Shown here piece after piece: positions 48,121-63,141 of a DNA stretch of 64,000 nt (the stretch's first letter is position 1; each line of letters opens with the position of its first letter). Both the position numbers and the translations under genes were made by a program. The notes beneath the pieces are model-generated. The model saw only the letters and a list, made by a program, of their open reading frames with translations, did no database searches and was not told the origin of the DNA. Source of the DNA: Phlebopus portentosus (Eukaryota > Basidiomycota > Agaricomycetes > Boletales > Boletinellaceae); contig JAYXKI010000004.1 in NCBI GenBank assembly GCA_037892935.1, forward strand, positions 124,001-188,000, read 5' to 3'.

Positions 48121-49757
48121 TTACAGTAGGAGAGGGTCCTTGCGAAAATATTCATCCCGGTAGATGTGTTGCCGGACTCCCGGATCCAAATTGCGAGCAT
48201 CGTTTCTCCAGTTAGCATTGGCGCGAAGATCACGAGCTGTGCTGTCTCCTCTTAGTGAACTTGTTGATTCGCCAAGTGTCGAAATACTTTGATAAGGTGT
48301 CCGGGCGCCGACGTTCAGCATCTAAATCCAATGCTCCTGAGAGAGCCACGATTACTAGTACCCGCAAGGACTATATCTTCATCTTCACCATCCCCCTCTT
48401 GATCCGCTATGAATGAAAGAAGACCGGGCAAGCCTCCAACGCGCCCCACACTCGCTTATCGCAAGTTTTGAGTGCTATCACGAGGTTTAAGGCGGCCATT
48501 GATTAATCTGTTTTGATGAAACAGAAGAGTGGAGATACGCCTCTTCGCTGAGTCACGCGTGGGCCGAATGAGCTCCGGCAAGTTGGACAGACAAAGGGCT
48601 CGGGACACGTAGGCGTCGTATCGTTCTGATGATGATTCGCGATAAGATCAATACGAACGGTAATCGCAATGCATAGTCAGGACACCCTCTACACATTTCA
48701 GGAAATGGCTTTACCAGCATCGCTCCGACCGAGATAATTAATACACTCAGATCAAAGACGCCTTCCAAGCCGATAAAAACATAGCATGCCTTCAACTCAA
48801 AATGCATCAGCTTACTAGAAATGAAGCTTCTTTGACAGGGGGCTGTTGTCCCGAAACGAACTTACGAGATCTTTCCAAAAATGTAGAAGAGACAAGGAAG
48901 CTATAGGGAGCTTCCCATCTTCTCGCGCACGTTTTCGCTTGATTTGTCATTTGAAGGAATCCGAACCTTAGGAAAAGCACTGAAAGGCGAAACACCTTTG
49001 AATCGGACTTGTTACAGGTCATATCAGAATAGGCGAAAGTGACGCTAGGATAGAACTCACCGATTGATAATGGAATGAACGTTCGTCGGTATGTCTTGAT
49101 ATAACAAATGTAAGCTACTGCTCAATTTAGACCGGCTTCGTCCCAAGTGAAACATGCAGTGCACAGATATTCGAATGGAACGCGCAAGCTTATTAGTCTT
49201 TATGTTCGCGCATAGAGCCTCCAATATCATCTTTCAAGAAGTGAACACGTGTCGATCATAACAGCAATAACTATCGGTAGAGACGATAAATGTGCTTGAT
49301 TGAAGCTTTGAAGAATATCGAAAAAGTGTTGTCGGTGGCGGCGTTGTGAACTAGACTCACGCGAGAAATACCAGAGCGCCTTCGGGAATTGCAACCCACT
49401 AGCAGTTCCCGATCCTTCTCGAGTCTAGACATTGCGCCAATGCCGAGGACCTAAGCCTATCCTAAGTAGGAGTCATTGGTGCCGTATGCAAAAAATGAAT
49501 TGAGCTCGATGGTGGGTACGAAACCCTCAGAGAGGCAAATTCAATGTATTAGGGGGTCCTAGGCAAATAAGAATGGGAAAAAAACGGTCTGTCCCGTCGG
49601 CGCAGCTTTCAAGACTTACCCATGGTTTTCGGCAAGCAGGGTCTCGACTCATGAATAGAAACGTCGGGCGGCCACTTGCATGAGAAATTAAAGAGAGAAG
49701 AACAGAGATCATGCACCACATATATTGCGCAATGGACGTGATCCACTGTATTCCCAT
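48121..49757 (-). CDS. Tentative multi-exon membrane protein of unknown family
   Basis: Low-confidence model. The first exon starts with ATG at 49755-49757 and encodes a hydrophobic segment (GIQWITSIAQYMWCMISVLL, then SLISHASGRPTFLFMSRDPA), ending near a GTAAGT donor at about 49622. Further exon-like stretches on the same strand include LSVLFLRFGFLQ at about 48960, and an exon with two hydrophobic runs at 48600-48807 (CYVFIGLEGVFDLSVLIISV and LRLPFVLILSRIIIRTI). The last, 48121-48321, encodes a polar C-terminus ending RDEYFRKDPLLL. Several frames must be joined, and the region 48980-49600 is poorly resolved. The pattern suggests a fungal multi-pass membrane protein, but no family was recognised and a decayed gene is possible. 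It diverges from the CCCH gene across 166 bp. Confidence 0.35.
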
Positions 49758-49923
49758 TTATTTACACGCTATCGCGACCTACGCGTTTTTAAAAAATATA
49801 CTTAACTTTAACGACGATCTCGTGATCTGGTAATTCTGTGACTCAGTAACGGAGAGTTGGAACCTTACGTAACGTCGTATCTTCTGGTCCCTATACCCCA
49901 CATACCACCATCTTTGTTACCTC
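49758..49923. promoter_or_regulatory. Probable promoter of the CCCH gene, with one MCB-like site
   Basis: 166 bp upstream of the CCCH gene, shared with the tentative minus-strand gene. ACGCGT, the core recognised by MBF-type APSES factors, occurs at 49781-49786, just before an A/T run. One such hexamer may be chance. Confidence 0.35.
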
Positions 49924-51420
49924 ATGCTCACAATGTCTCCGCAAACTGAAGAGGCTCTCAAGGCAGAAATTGCAAGATTATCAGGTATTATTGTCGCCTT
50001 TCGTTCCTATACCAAAAGCCTCAGACAAAGCTCACTAATCGTTTGTACGTTAGGTGCCATCAACGCTCATAAGGCAGGCAAAACTGGCACTTTCTCGTCT
50101 AGGAGTAATTTCTACCTCAATCCACATCACAAACCTCCTTCAAAGCTTCCCTTTCGCTCAAAAGCGTCCACATTCCAAAGGTCTTTGGGTGGACCTGCTA
50201 CTGCTTCCCCTTCTAGTCAGCCTCGGGACGTAGTCATCGACGGCGTTGCCTTCCAGTCCTCGAAGCACAGTCTTGTCAGGAAAGATCGTAAGCGCTTGGT
50301 TCTCGATGATTAGCGGTTTCGGGAGTGCTGCGAACTCCGCAGTCCTACTGACTCCTTTTTGCAGTTGCTAAGCCCCCTTCAACTTCCAAACCTTCATCCT
50401 CAAAGTCCGTTCAGCCTCCGCGCCATGAGTACGCAAGAAAATATCCTGGAACTCGTTCCATTCAACGACCATACAAGTCCAAAGCTTCACGTCGCGTTCC
50501 TAGAAATAACAACATGACTCTTGAAAATGGAAGGAAACCTATTAGGTTCGTCCCTTGTCCGGGTCATAGCAAGTTGTCCGTGAAGGCTGGATTTATTATT
50601 TACTCCAGAGTTGGTCGGAAGACTAAGTCTATCAAATATGTTGACAAGCAATGTCCTCGTTTTTCGACAACCGGTATGCCCTCCCCCATGTACTTTGGAA
50701 GTAGCTGACGAAACTTGCGCTAACTACCACGGAGTAACAGGAGTCTGCACCAAAGGCCTGATCTGTTGCTACAAACATGACCCGGCAAAGATTGCGATCT
50801 GTTGGCCATTCTTGAACGGAACCTGTCCCAACACTTCTGAGTCATGCTCCCTATCTCACGATCCAATCGCGGAACGTACTCCTCTTTGTGTCCACTTTGC
50901 TAACAACGGACGATGCAAGAATGGGAACGAGTGTCTCTTCCCACACGTGCGCGTCGGTCCTCGGAAGGGCATCTGTCGGGATTTTGCTGTACTTGGCTAC
51001 TGCGAAAAGGGCATCGATTGTGAAAATCAGCATGTTAGGGAGTGTCCCGACTTTGCTGAAAAGGGCGCCTGCCCGAATCCGCGTTGCAAACTACCGCATG
51101 TCATACGTGCGAATAATCAACGAAGAAGTGCCGAAGCTGGAAAAGCGGCGAGTTGTACGGATACCACAGCACCGGTGGCTCCTGCAGGTACATCTGAGAA
51201 GAGTCCCGAAAGTTCGGGACAAACATATGTCGAGGATGGTAACATTGGTGATGAGTTCATTTCACTAACATTCCATGAAAGTGAAAACAGCGAGGACGAA
51301 GAGGAAGATGACTCGGAGGAGACCGGTTCCGATGAGGATGCTGATGGTGGCGAGGACGAAGACGGGGAAAGCGAAGATGATCAGAATATCAAGAAGGACG
51401 AACTGGAGGTGCATCCCTAG
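49924..51420 (+). CDS. CCCH zinc-finger protein, ZC3H3-like (five fingers)
   Basis: Nuclear RNA-binding protein resembling animal ZC3H3, which works in mRNA polyadenylation and export. The N-terminal half is basic, Ser-rich and disordered, cut by short introns at about 49990-50053 and 50288-50365. A third intron (about 50673-50741) splits the first finger, joining CPRFSTTG to VCTKGLICCYKHDPAK. Four more fingers follow: CWPFLNGTCPNTSESCSLSH, CVHFANNGRCKNGNECLFPH, CRDFAVLGYCEKGIDCENQH and CPDFAEKGACPNPRCKLPH. All carry intact Cys-Cys-Cys-His sets, and the spacing and LSHDP and KLPHV motifs are those of the ZC3H3 family. The C-terminus is a long Asp/Glu tract. The start is the ATG at 49924; a second in-frame ATG three codons on (49933) is also possible. 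Confidence 0.88.
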
Positions 51421-51676
51421 CCTTTTTCTTGTTTGCATTCCCTCGTATTTCCTTTGCATTGCTCTTGCAGAATGTATTTTATTTAGCCTGTGTAGCGTAT
51501 ATCAACGTCAATAAAATTGCATTGGCTCCATGATAGCGCGTTTTGTTTTCGACATTGGTTTCGGAACCATCGTTAGAACGACATGCAAGATAGATTCAAT
51601 CGTACATGAGATTCACTTATACATCAGTGACGCATATTTATTTTGTTGATTTGACCCGCCTATGCCATTCGCGCAC

Positions 51677-54035
51677 CTAAAGGTTTTCCAAAATGACTTT
51701 CACTCCCCAAGCACCTGGATCCGCGACTTTCTCTTTCTTCAGGAAGTCGCTTTCAACATATGCACTCCTTCCTGCCTTAGCATCGAGGTTTCTTGTATCC
51801 TCTGCAGCTGCAGCGGCAGCCTTCACGGCATTTGCAAAGTCGGAAGATGAGAATGTCTGGACGAAGGCTGCGAGAGGATCAACGAGGGTTCGCGAGGGAG
51901 GTCGGGCGCGCGTGTACGAGAAGAGACGATCGAGAGCATATTCCAGCGCTGAGGACCAGACCTTCGGAGTCACCTTTATAGCTTGCGAAGTGACTGTCGA
52001 AGAAAGCCCTTGAGCTAGTGACGAGAAGAAGATCCTGGTAATGCCGTCAGTTCTTTCTCTTTGCAGGAAGGGAGGAAGACGATCTTACGAATAAAGCGCT
52101 CCGCTGGTGCCACCCATCTGTACCTCTGCTTGTTTCGCGATAGAAAGAACGGAGCCGATGATGTCGTTTTCGGTAATATTACCATTATCGACCTCCTTGA
52201 GTACACCTAGGCATTGACAAAACTCTCAGATCTCGTTTGAAGCTGAGGTGAATAAAGGTGAATGACCTTCTGCCCCGGCCTTGAGTGTGAAACCGCAATC
52301 TCCATCCCCAGCAATTTTATCCATTTGCGTAATATCCGGTTCTGCTACAATAAGTGCCTTGCAAGCCTTAGATATCACGCTGACGAATCCTTGTGCACTA
52401 GGCGCAGCAATCTTCGGATAGTTCTGTGCCGATTTGCTTTCGGTCGAAGGTACGGAGGTGATTTGAGAGATCGGAATAGGAGGCTGTGTGGAGGACCATC
52501 TCCAACCTGGAGCCTCTACCTTTTCATCCAACAGAGCAAGAATGTCTGATGTTGAAGGTGCGTTGGAATCTGAAGAGCGCGGTAGAAGCAGGAGAGTAAG
52601 TGAGAATCCGGGCATGTTCAAGCTCGTCTAAGGAATGCTTAGCAAAAGGCTTAGATGTGCCGGTAAGCGGTCTCACCATGAAGCTCCCAATCAGGACTCG
52701 GTGTATCTTTCCTTTACCTCCCAGGATCTTCACTGCTTCGCCCGCAATACCAGACATCTCGAGTTCGCTCAAACCGCCCAGGTTGTTCACCATAAGCACG
52801 ACCTCATCAGACCCATCATTCTTGAACGGCAGGAAGGAACGGTCATTGTCTGTTGTTGACATGATAAGATCAAGCAATTGCGAGACCAGAGCGTTTAGAG
52901 GTGGGATGGGAGAAACTCGCGTATGGCCAGGCTCGTTGTGGATACCCATGCCGATTTCAACTTCGTTCTCGGATAGATGGAATCTAGCGGCTTCTGTACC
53001 AGGGACCTAAAATGATTCGTACTGAGCTCCGTCTGATGAATAGCACAGAGAAGATAACAATACATGACAATGTTCAAGTCCGACACCGACTGTGCCAAGT
53101 CGAGCAGATATCCAAGTTGTCAGATCGTAGACTTGGACAAGACTCGCACCGGAACGTGCAAGAGCTCCAGCTATTTTGTATGCGAGAACGGTCCCCGCAA
53201 GTCCTCTGTACTCAGAGTCAGGATTATTGTTGCGGACCTCGATAGTTAAATTTATACCGTCTTCCAACTATCTTTCCCTGAGACCTCCCGACTGCAACAT
53301 CGTCTCCAATGTTCACAAACTTGACTTTGTTGGATTTATCGGGATGAGATGCGGCGTAGTTCTCCTTTGCGAGGCCGAAATTCAGAACGTCCCCAGTATA
53401 GTTCCTGATGTTGAATATATGCACAATAACTCAGCTCGGGGTACCGAAAATTTGTTATCTTGCATACTTGACAATTATCAGAGTGCTGAAATATGAGATG
53501 AATCAACCCGAAGTTGAGCGAGACCTGGGAGAGAATAGGCATACCCTTGGTCGTTGTCAACCAGTTCAATTCCACGTCGAACCTGACTTGCATTTGGCGA
53601 TGCAAATATGTTCCCGCAGACGGCAGCTTTCGGTCAAGACGCATAAACTTGTCAATCTGCGCAAAGGCTCGAGAATGCTCACCGGTCAGCATGCCGTTTC
53701 CTGGAAATTCATTGCGACCTTGAGACCGACCGGAAGGCAGGAACGAGGACCCTGACGCACCTACGAATCCCGCATGCGCAGGTTCATGGCCCGAGCCACC
53801 TCCGCAAATCAACGCAACCTTGCTCCTGTCTGGATTAGCTTGGTAGAGCACTATACGTCGAACAAACGGATTCATCAATCGAACGTCGCAAAAGCCCAAT
53901 TCTCATCAAACAGAAAGATCGACCTTTATTCTCAGCATCCAGTTTGAGATTCGGATTTGCCGCGCAGAGGCCTTTGAGCGAGTCGACAACGAGCGTCAAA
54001 GGTGAGTTGAGGAAGTGCTTGTCCGAGCCGAGCAT
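51677..54035 (-). CDS. DAK1: Dihydroxyacetone kinase (DAK)
   Basis: ATP-dependent kinase that phosphorylates dihydroxyacetone to dihydroxyacetone phosphate in the cytosol, linking glycerol and formaldehyde assimilation to glycolysis and detoxifying the triose. The N-terminal DhaK-type domain starts MLGSDKHFLNSPLTLVVDS, then has the substrate-binding ICGGGSGHEPAHAGFVG. The GIHNEPGHTRVSP segment carries the His that binds substrate covalently in this family. VVLMVNNLGGLSELE follows. The C-terminal DhaL-type ATP domain has GDGDCGFTLKAGAE, with the Asp residues that hold magnesium and nucleotide, and MGGTSGALY. The protein ends at AWGVKVILENL. All hallmark residues are present, so it should be active. 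There are many short introns. Start ATG at 54033-54035; the frame upstream offers only TTG. Convergent with the CCCH gene, 256 bp apart. Confidence 0.93.
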
Positions 54036-54268
54036 GGTGGTCCCAGTCCAAGTGACGATACTTCTCAAGACATCGGCTTAAGTATTACTATATGCCGAGA
54101 ATGAGAGGAACGGTCACTTGCTTATTTCGACCATCACGTGCGATTTACAATTATCTATACTACTAGTCTCTACTCGCCGCGAACGGGTCTTGAGTAAGTA
54201 ATTTTACCTGATGGTGATGAAACGAGAACGGAATGCATCCAGCGCAAAACAAAAGAAAGATCATCATT

Positions 54269-54657
54269 TCATTTAGTAAATCTTCGTAGAACTCCTAGGA
54301 CTTCGTTGTCAACATCTACTAGACTCGCCTCCTTGCGTCCTATCTCCATGAACACGTTCCCTTTTACATTTCCGACAAGACCACGTTTCACCAGATGCCA
54401 GTCCTGAGGATTTTGTCCACGAGAATACACTTCTTGCAAGTCCGAATTCCTAGATAAACAGTATAAGGAAATGAGCCACGATAGGATATAAAAGTGACTA
54501 ACAACTCTAACGCCCTGTTTCCCTCGTGAAGATGCCATGAAGTAGCTGAGAACGACACACTCGAGTAGGTTAACTGGTTAGGCGAGGATATGGCGTGTTG
54601 TGATTTTTGCAGCACACTTTGTACAGGAGAGGAAGAAAATGCGCTTGCTCTAATCAT
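54269..54657 (-). CDS. Small hypothetical protein (111 aa), possibly mitochondrial
   Basis: Two exons (54657-54503 and 54449-54269) joined over a 53-nt GT-AG intron give an uninterrupted 111-residue frame; 336 coding bases including the stop confirm the arithmetic. The N-terminus, MIRASAFSSSPVQSVLQKS, is Ser-rich with few acids, resembling a mitochondrial presequence. The body contains WHLHEGNRALELNSDLQEVY, then QDWHLVKRGLVGNVKGNVFM, and ends VLGVLRRFTK. No family was recognised. Reading through the intron from a later ATG (54538) also gives an open frame, but this has a hydrophobic insert from intron sequence and is less likely. The start codon lies only 12 bp after the CCZ1 stop on the same strand, too close for a separate ordinary promoter. 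Confidence 0.6.
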
Positions 54658-54669
54658 TTCATTAGTATT

Positions 54670-56586
54670 TCAAGGATAAGATTGAAATTCTCGACCGTAC
54701 ATCTTCTCCTGCTCAACTTCGACAATCTCCTTGAGCCGCTCGATTAGCTCGGCGCTTCGCTCGGCCAGATCCTGGCAGAGGGCACCACCTAGAGCATTGT
54801 TTGAATTCTCTAGCGTGGGTACTAATGCGAACAAGATATTATCCGTCTAGATACGAAGTAAGGAAACGGGAAAGGTATCATAGAAAAATGCAGTTACTCA
54901 CACAAAGGTATCTTATGATTCTACAACGGGTATCTGTAGAGTCTGAATTCGAAAGATGAACACGAAGTTCAGAGAAAGATGGTGACGGCGATGATTTGGG
55001 TGATGTTCGATCCGTATCGGACGTGGGTGCATTCTCGGGTGCGTATGCTTCTATTAATGACTTGTCTTCCAGGTTGGAAGCGTCATTAGAGATGGCTGAG
55101 CTGGGACCTTCGTATTCTTGTGGAATATCACGATTAGGCTCATCTGGTGGCGTGCTATCCGTTCGCAAGGTCTTCTCGTCAGCGTTGGTGGAGACAACCA
55201 CACCTGCCTCAGATGACAGAGCGTCTTGCAGAGCTTGCGAATCGACAATTGACCCGGGACCGGAATGAGAATTCTCAGTTCTGCCCGATTCGGATCCCTT
55301 CTGCGTGTCGGCGGTGTCTTCTTGAACTTTCTCATTAGCACCATCATCTCTCCCTTTTTGATTCGAGGAAGAACCACCCAGGCCGAAAGTCAGATAATTT
55401 GACCAATTCCACTTCCGAACATCCATATTCGCATTCATATTTAATCCGGGAATACCTAGAAATGTCTTGCTAGCCGATCTAGAGTGGTTTCGTTCAGTTG
55501 CCGGGACCGCAGAAGCTTTCGAGTCCCGCGATGGTGTGTTTCCGTTCGGAACATTAGCTGCTGCTACTAATACACGCCGAGATGCGGTTGTCCGAGCTTC
55601 TAGTATGCGTAAGAGATGCCGAACAAGAGCAGGGGAGCATTGCGAGGGCGTCGACTTTGAAGCTACTATAGACGAGGAAATGAGAACAATCGGAAAAAAG
55701 TGCGGCGGTAGTTTGTCTTCGAGCACGTCAATTAAGGGCATGAGTTGGGTACTAAGCGGATGTACACGGATACCTGTGATAATAATAGGCACTCAGGGTC
55801 CACACAGCAGGAAAATGCGTGCTTACCCAGGTAATCAGCGAAGGACATGTGCCTTCCGAAATCAAAGCTCCATATCCATACTGTGAAGAAACGTTCAAGC
55901 TGCAGTTCCAATGCTTCTTTGCCCAGTTGGTTGAGGATTGACGTGAACGAGCCATGAATGATCTGACATAAGAATCCCGGTACGCGCATGGAATATGTCA
56001 ACAATGAACACCGACTGTACCTTGAAAGCCTCATATCCTAGAAGGAGTTGGGTCTGCAGGGCCGCGTCATGAAGAGATGCCTCGTTATAATCGTACACTG
56101 GATCCTTTTGTTTAGCCTTGCCCTTGTCCTCCTTACGAGATATTCGAGGGACCTTCTCTAGTTCAAAGCACTGTCTTCCTTGGTAATTAGGACAAGTCGC
56201 TTTATATTAATGACTTATGTAGAAACTGACGGAGTGCATCCAAAAGTTAGGCTCAGGGGAGAGCATAATCATCCTTCTGGATTGAGAATGGACCGATTCG
56301 CAAGACGCTCTTGGGTCAAATATTCTTGAATCGGCTTTAGCGCTGAGTGCGAGTGAGTGTGGATAGTGTATTGTGCTCACGTCGTGAAATTGGCCAGAGC
56401 CTTTGCAAGCCCAACCTGGCGTAAGACCCTGTCCTTCGAGACTGCATGGTCGTTAGCAGTATAGAAGAGGACATGAGCCTGCTCCTGTGCGTCCTCGTCG
56501 TCTGCGTCTGACCGAGTAGAATCTGGAGGTTGTAGTGTTGGATTGTATATGATTAGATACAAAAGACTCGGCGGCAGCCTGCTCAT
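54670..56586 (-). CDS. CCZ1: Ccz1, subunit of the Mon1-Ccz1 Rab7 GEF
   Basis: Ccz1 pairs with Mon1 to activate the Rab GTPase Ypt7/Rab7 on late endosomes, vacuoles and autophagosomes. The first longin-like domain begins MSRLPPSLLYLIIYNPTLQ and continues with HVLFYTANDHAVSKDRVL and RQVGLAKALANF, matching the CCZ1/HPS4 N-terminal fold (INTU-like longin). The second part has LHDAALQTQLLLGYEAFKII, then LQLERFFTVWIWSFDFG and GIRVHPLSTQLMPLID. A long Ser/Asp-rich disordered loop (about 54930-55560) separates these from the final helix, TDNILFALVPTLENSNNALG, then AELIERLKEIVEVEQEKMYG, ending QSYP. Start ATG at 56584-56586; stop at 54670-54672. An upstream in-frame extension exists, but the chosen Met sits just before the first beta strand. 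Divergent from UBP12. Confidence 0.82.
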
Positions 56587-56779
56587 GAATGAATGCTGTT
56601 TATGTTTGTGGACGGGCGAATACAAGACAGGCCGGGCTGAATGTGGCGCCCCACGCATCTTTAGGTGTAAGGACAAAAAAGGAAAGAATGATCGGCGCTC
56701 GGAACTGACGCGTCGAGTCGAAGTAACTCACTTTAAGTAAGTACTACTTAGCCACTAGCCATCTTCCGCCCTTTGCTTC
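56587..56779. promoter_or_regulatory. Divergent promoter region CCZ1 / UBP12
   Basis: 193 bp between opposite-facing start codons, which must contain both promoters. No recognised element. Confidence 0.5.
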
Positions 56780-60908
<4,129 letters not shown>

Positions 60909-62378
60909 AAGTCATGTATAAATATTATTGCTGGTCGCTTCATCAATTATTAACACTAGACTTTTAAACTTTGTATTTCATCGCAGACCATCATACTCAG
61001 CAATTGCAATAATTTGTATTACAGTAATATTGAAAGCTTTCTAAGAAACAAGGTCTCGTAAAGCGAATCAAAGTTCGATACGCAGATTGTGTCCAGAAGA
61101 TCTATCTTGTACAATAACGTGCTTTTGAGATGAACGGACGTCTCAGTCATGAAAGCAAATGCAAACGTGTCTGTGGTACCGAACAAGCTCCGCTATCGTT
61201 TGTCCGCCAAACGAAACGTCTGAAAAGGAGCGACCAGATGGCTAGTATAGAAATCGAGAACATTCTCGCGAAGTACGCCTGAAGATTGTCGCAAAGAAAG
61301 TTAGCTTACCCAAAGACGAAGCGGTGTCTCATGAAGAGAACCAAAGAGGCCCTGCATAAATCATGACTTCGACTCGTCCTGAATTTGCCAGATTGACCAA
61401 GAACTAACGAAGTGCCCTACGACGAAAGATTCACATAAAGTGGACCTTCGCCCGGAGGGGCACTTCAATCATCGCCAATGCTTGACAACAAATGAAGTTC
61501 TCTGCCATCGTGGTTCTCCAGACGCACATTACCCCAGGGGGGGGGGGGGACATGGTACGAAGAACCTCTTGATGTTCGTCATCCAGGTCGGATTTGGTAC
61601 GATCCAGCCATTAGTTTCGGATGTCCCCAGGGCAGGCTGGTGATGACGACACGGAGAAACTGCTGCTAGGATTACCAACGCAACACAAGATTGCTGCAGC
61701 CAGCCTACAGAAAGACTTACAAGATTGTCAGTTGCCGAAAGGCGAGTATGGTAGCGACTATGGTAGCGACTTCTGAGGATAGAAGACAGCAAAACAGCAC
61801 AGTTCGACTTCGTCGTTGAATAATCTCGCGAGCGCTCTGCGGACTCCTTTCGAGCAACATAAACACGAGATCTTATCACATCTATAAAGCCTTGAGCGAA
61901 AAGACGGGATATCATCTGAGTAAGCTTGGACTTTCAGGCCCCTTCGTCTCGTATGAAGTATAGAGAAGACAATGAACCATGCAACGATTCTCCGCGAACA
62001 AGCTTGTCCCGACTACCGGGGTCTCGACCAGCTACTCTCTTTTGACTGTGTGCCTGTTATGATGGAGATGGTAAATACAGCGACTTGTTCTTGGGGTATA
62101 ATACATTATCACGTAGAAATCACCAGATCCTACCATGAACGGGACTTACTGCGCTAGTGGTGTACGTGTGGAATATATTGCAGGACTGTACGAGATTGAA
62201 CGTGAACGTTTACTTGCTCCGTGTCTACTTATACTTGTAAGGATTATGTAACATAGTTGATGCTGCGTGTGAAATCTAAACTATACAGCATCGCCGGAAA
62301 CGGACAGCGCAAGATCGACATCTCCAGGCAGGCATTGACTTTCACAATTCCCGACGACGGTGACCAATTCTCAATAAA
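60909..62378. other. Intergenic spacer upstream of RPL43
   Basis: No gene could be supported in 1470 bp. A run of 13 G lies at 61537-61549 after CCCCA, and a 12-base tandem duplication, TATGGTAGCGAC twice, lies at about 61748-61771. An open stretch on the minus strand at 61529-61915 starts MISRLFAQGFIDVIRS but has no recognised domain and no splice continuation. The last few hundred bases should be the RPL43 promoter. Confidence 0.5.
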
Positions 62379-62875
62379 ATGGTGAGCTGCACTGACGCAT
62401 TGAGGACGGCGTTTCTGATGCTACCGGGTATAGACAAAGCGAACTCGCAAGGTCGGCGTCACCGGAAAGTACGGTACTGTGAGTGGAGCTCTCCTACACG
62501 GGTGCGAAGACAGATGCTCAGACTTCGTGTATAGCGCTACGGCGCATCCTTGCGCAAGCAGGTAAAAAAGATGGAAATCACGCAGCACGCCCGTTATACA
62601 TGCACATTCTGCGGCAAGGTGAGAGTCCATTTCGTTCGTTGTTTTTGCTATGGCATTGATACGGTTGCCTCATTGCAGGATTCCGTTAAGCGCACTGCTG
62701 TTGGTATCTGGGGGTGCCGTGCGTGCAAAAAGGTCATTGCAGGAGGTGCTTGGACAGTGTCAACGACTGCTGCTGCCACCGTCAGAAGGTGCGGTGAAAT
62801 TTTGTCTTTGCTTTTGCTTGTATTAACATATACTTCAGTACTATTCGTCGGCTTCGCGAAATCACCGAGGCTTAG
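62379..62875 (+). CDS. RPL43: 60S ribosomal protein L43 (eL43)
   Basis: Structural protein of the large cytosolic ribosomal subunit, 92 residues. Five exons join in frame: 62379-62381, 62434-62478, 62535-62618, 62679-62788 and 62839-62875. The first exon is only the ATG, directly followed by GTGAGC. The product begins [20 protein letters not shown], has the zinc ribbon CTFCGK ... GCRACKK (C-x2-C-x14-C-x2-C), the conserved [20 protein letters not shown], and ends LREITEA. Length and sequence match eL43 across eukaryotes. All introns begin GT and end AG. Expression should be high, and its promoter should lie in the preceding few hundred bases. This gene is easily missed, because no single exon exceeds 37 codons. 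Confidence 0.97.
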
Positions 62876-63141
62876 ATACTCGATATATTTCCTATGTACT
62901 CGCGTGTTTCTGTTACCGCTATCCATGAAATGACCCTGCTTCGATTTGATGGTGTCCCGTGGAAAGTTGCTCGAATATCAACGTTTCGATCTATCAGGCC
63001 ATCTCAGTGCGAAGAAATGTGATTCTGAGCGCTGCAGGGATCTGCTGAGCCTGAGACTCTGGCGATTAGGCAGTCAAATAAGCCAGCGAGACATGTATTA
63101 AAGAGGTTGTTATTGTTGTGAGATTAAAGATCGTTAAGCAA

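Noticed and set aside
47733..48233. Minus-strand open frame of 166 codons
   Set aside because: No recognisable motif, and it overlaps the better-looking 48121-48321 frame; kept only as a note.
61529..61915. Minus-strand open frame starting MISRLFAQGFIDVIRS
   Set aside because: No domain or splice continuation; its end runs into the 13-base G tract, reading as Pro.
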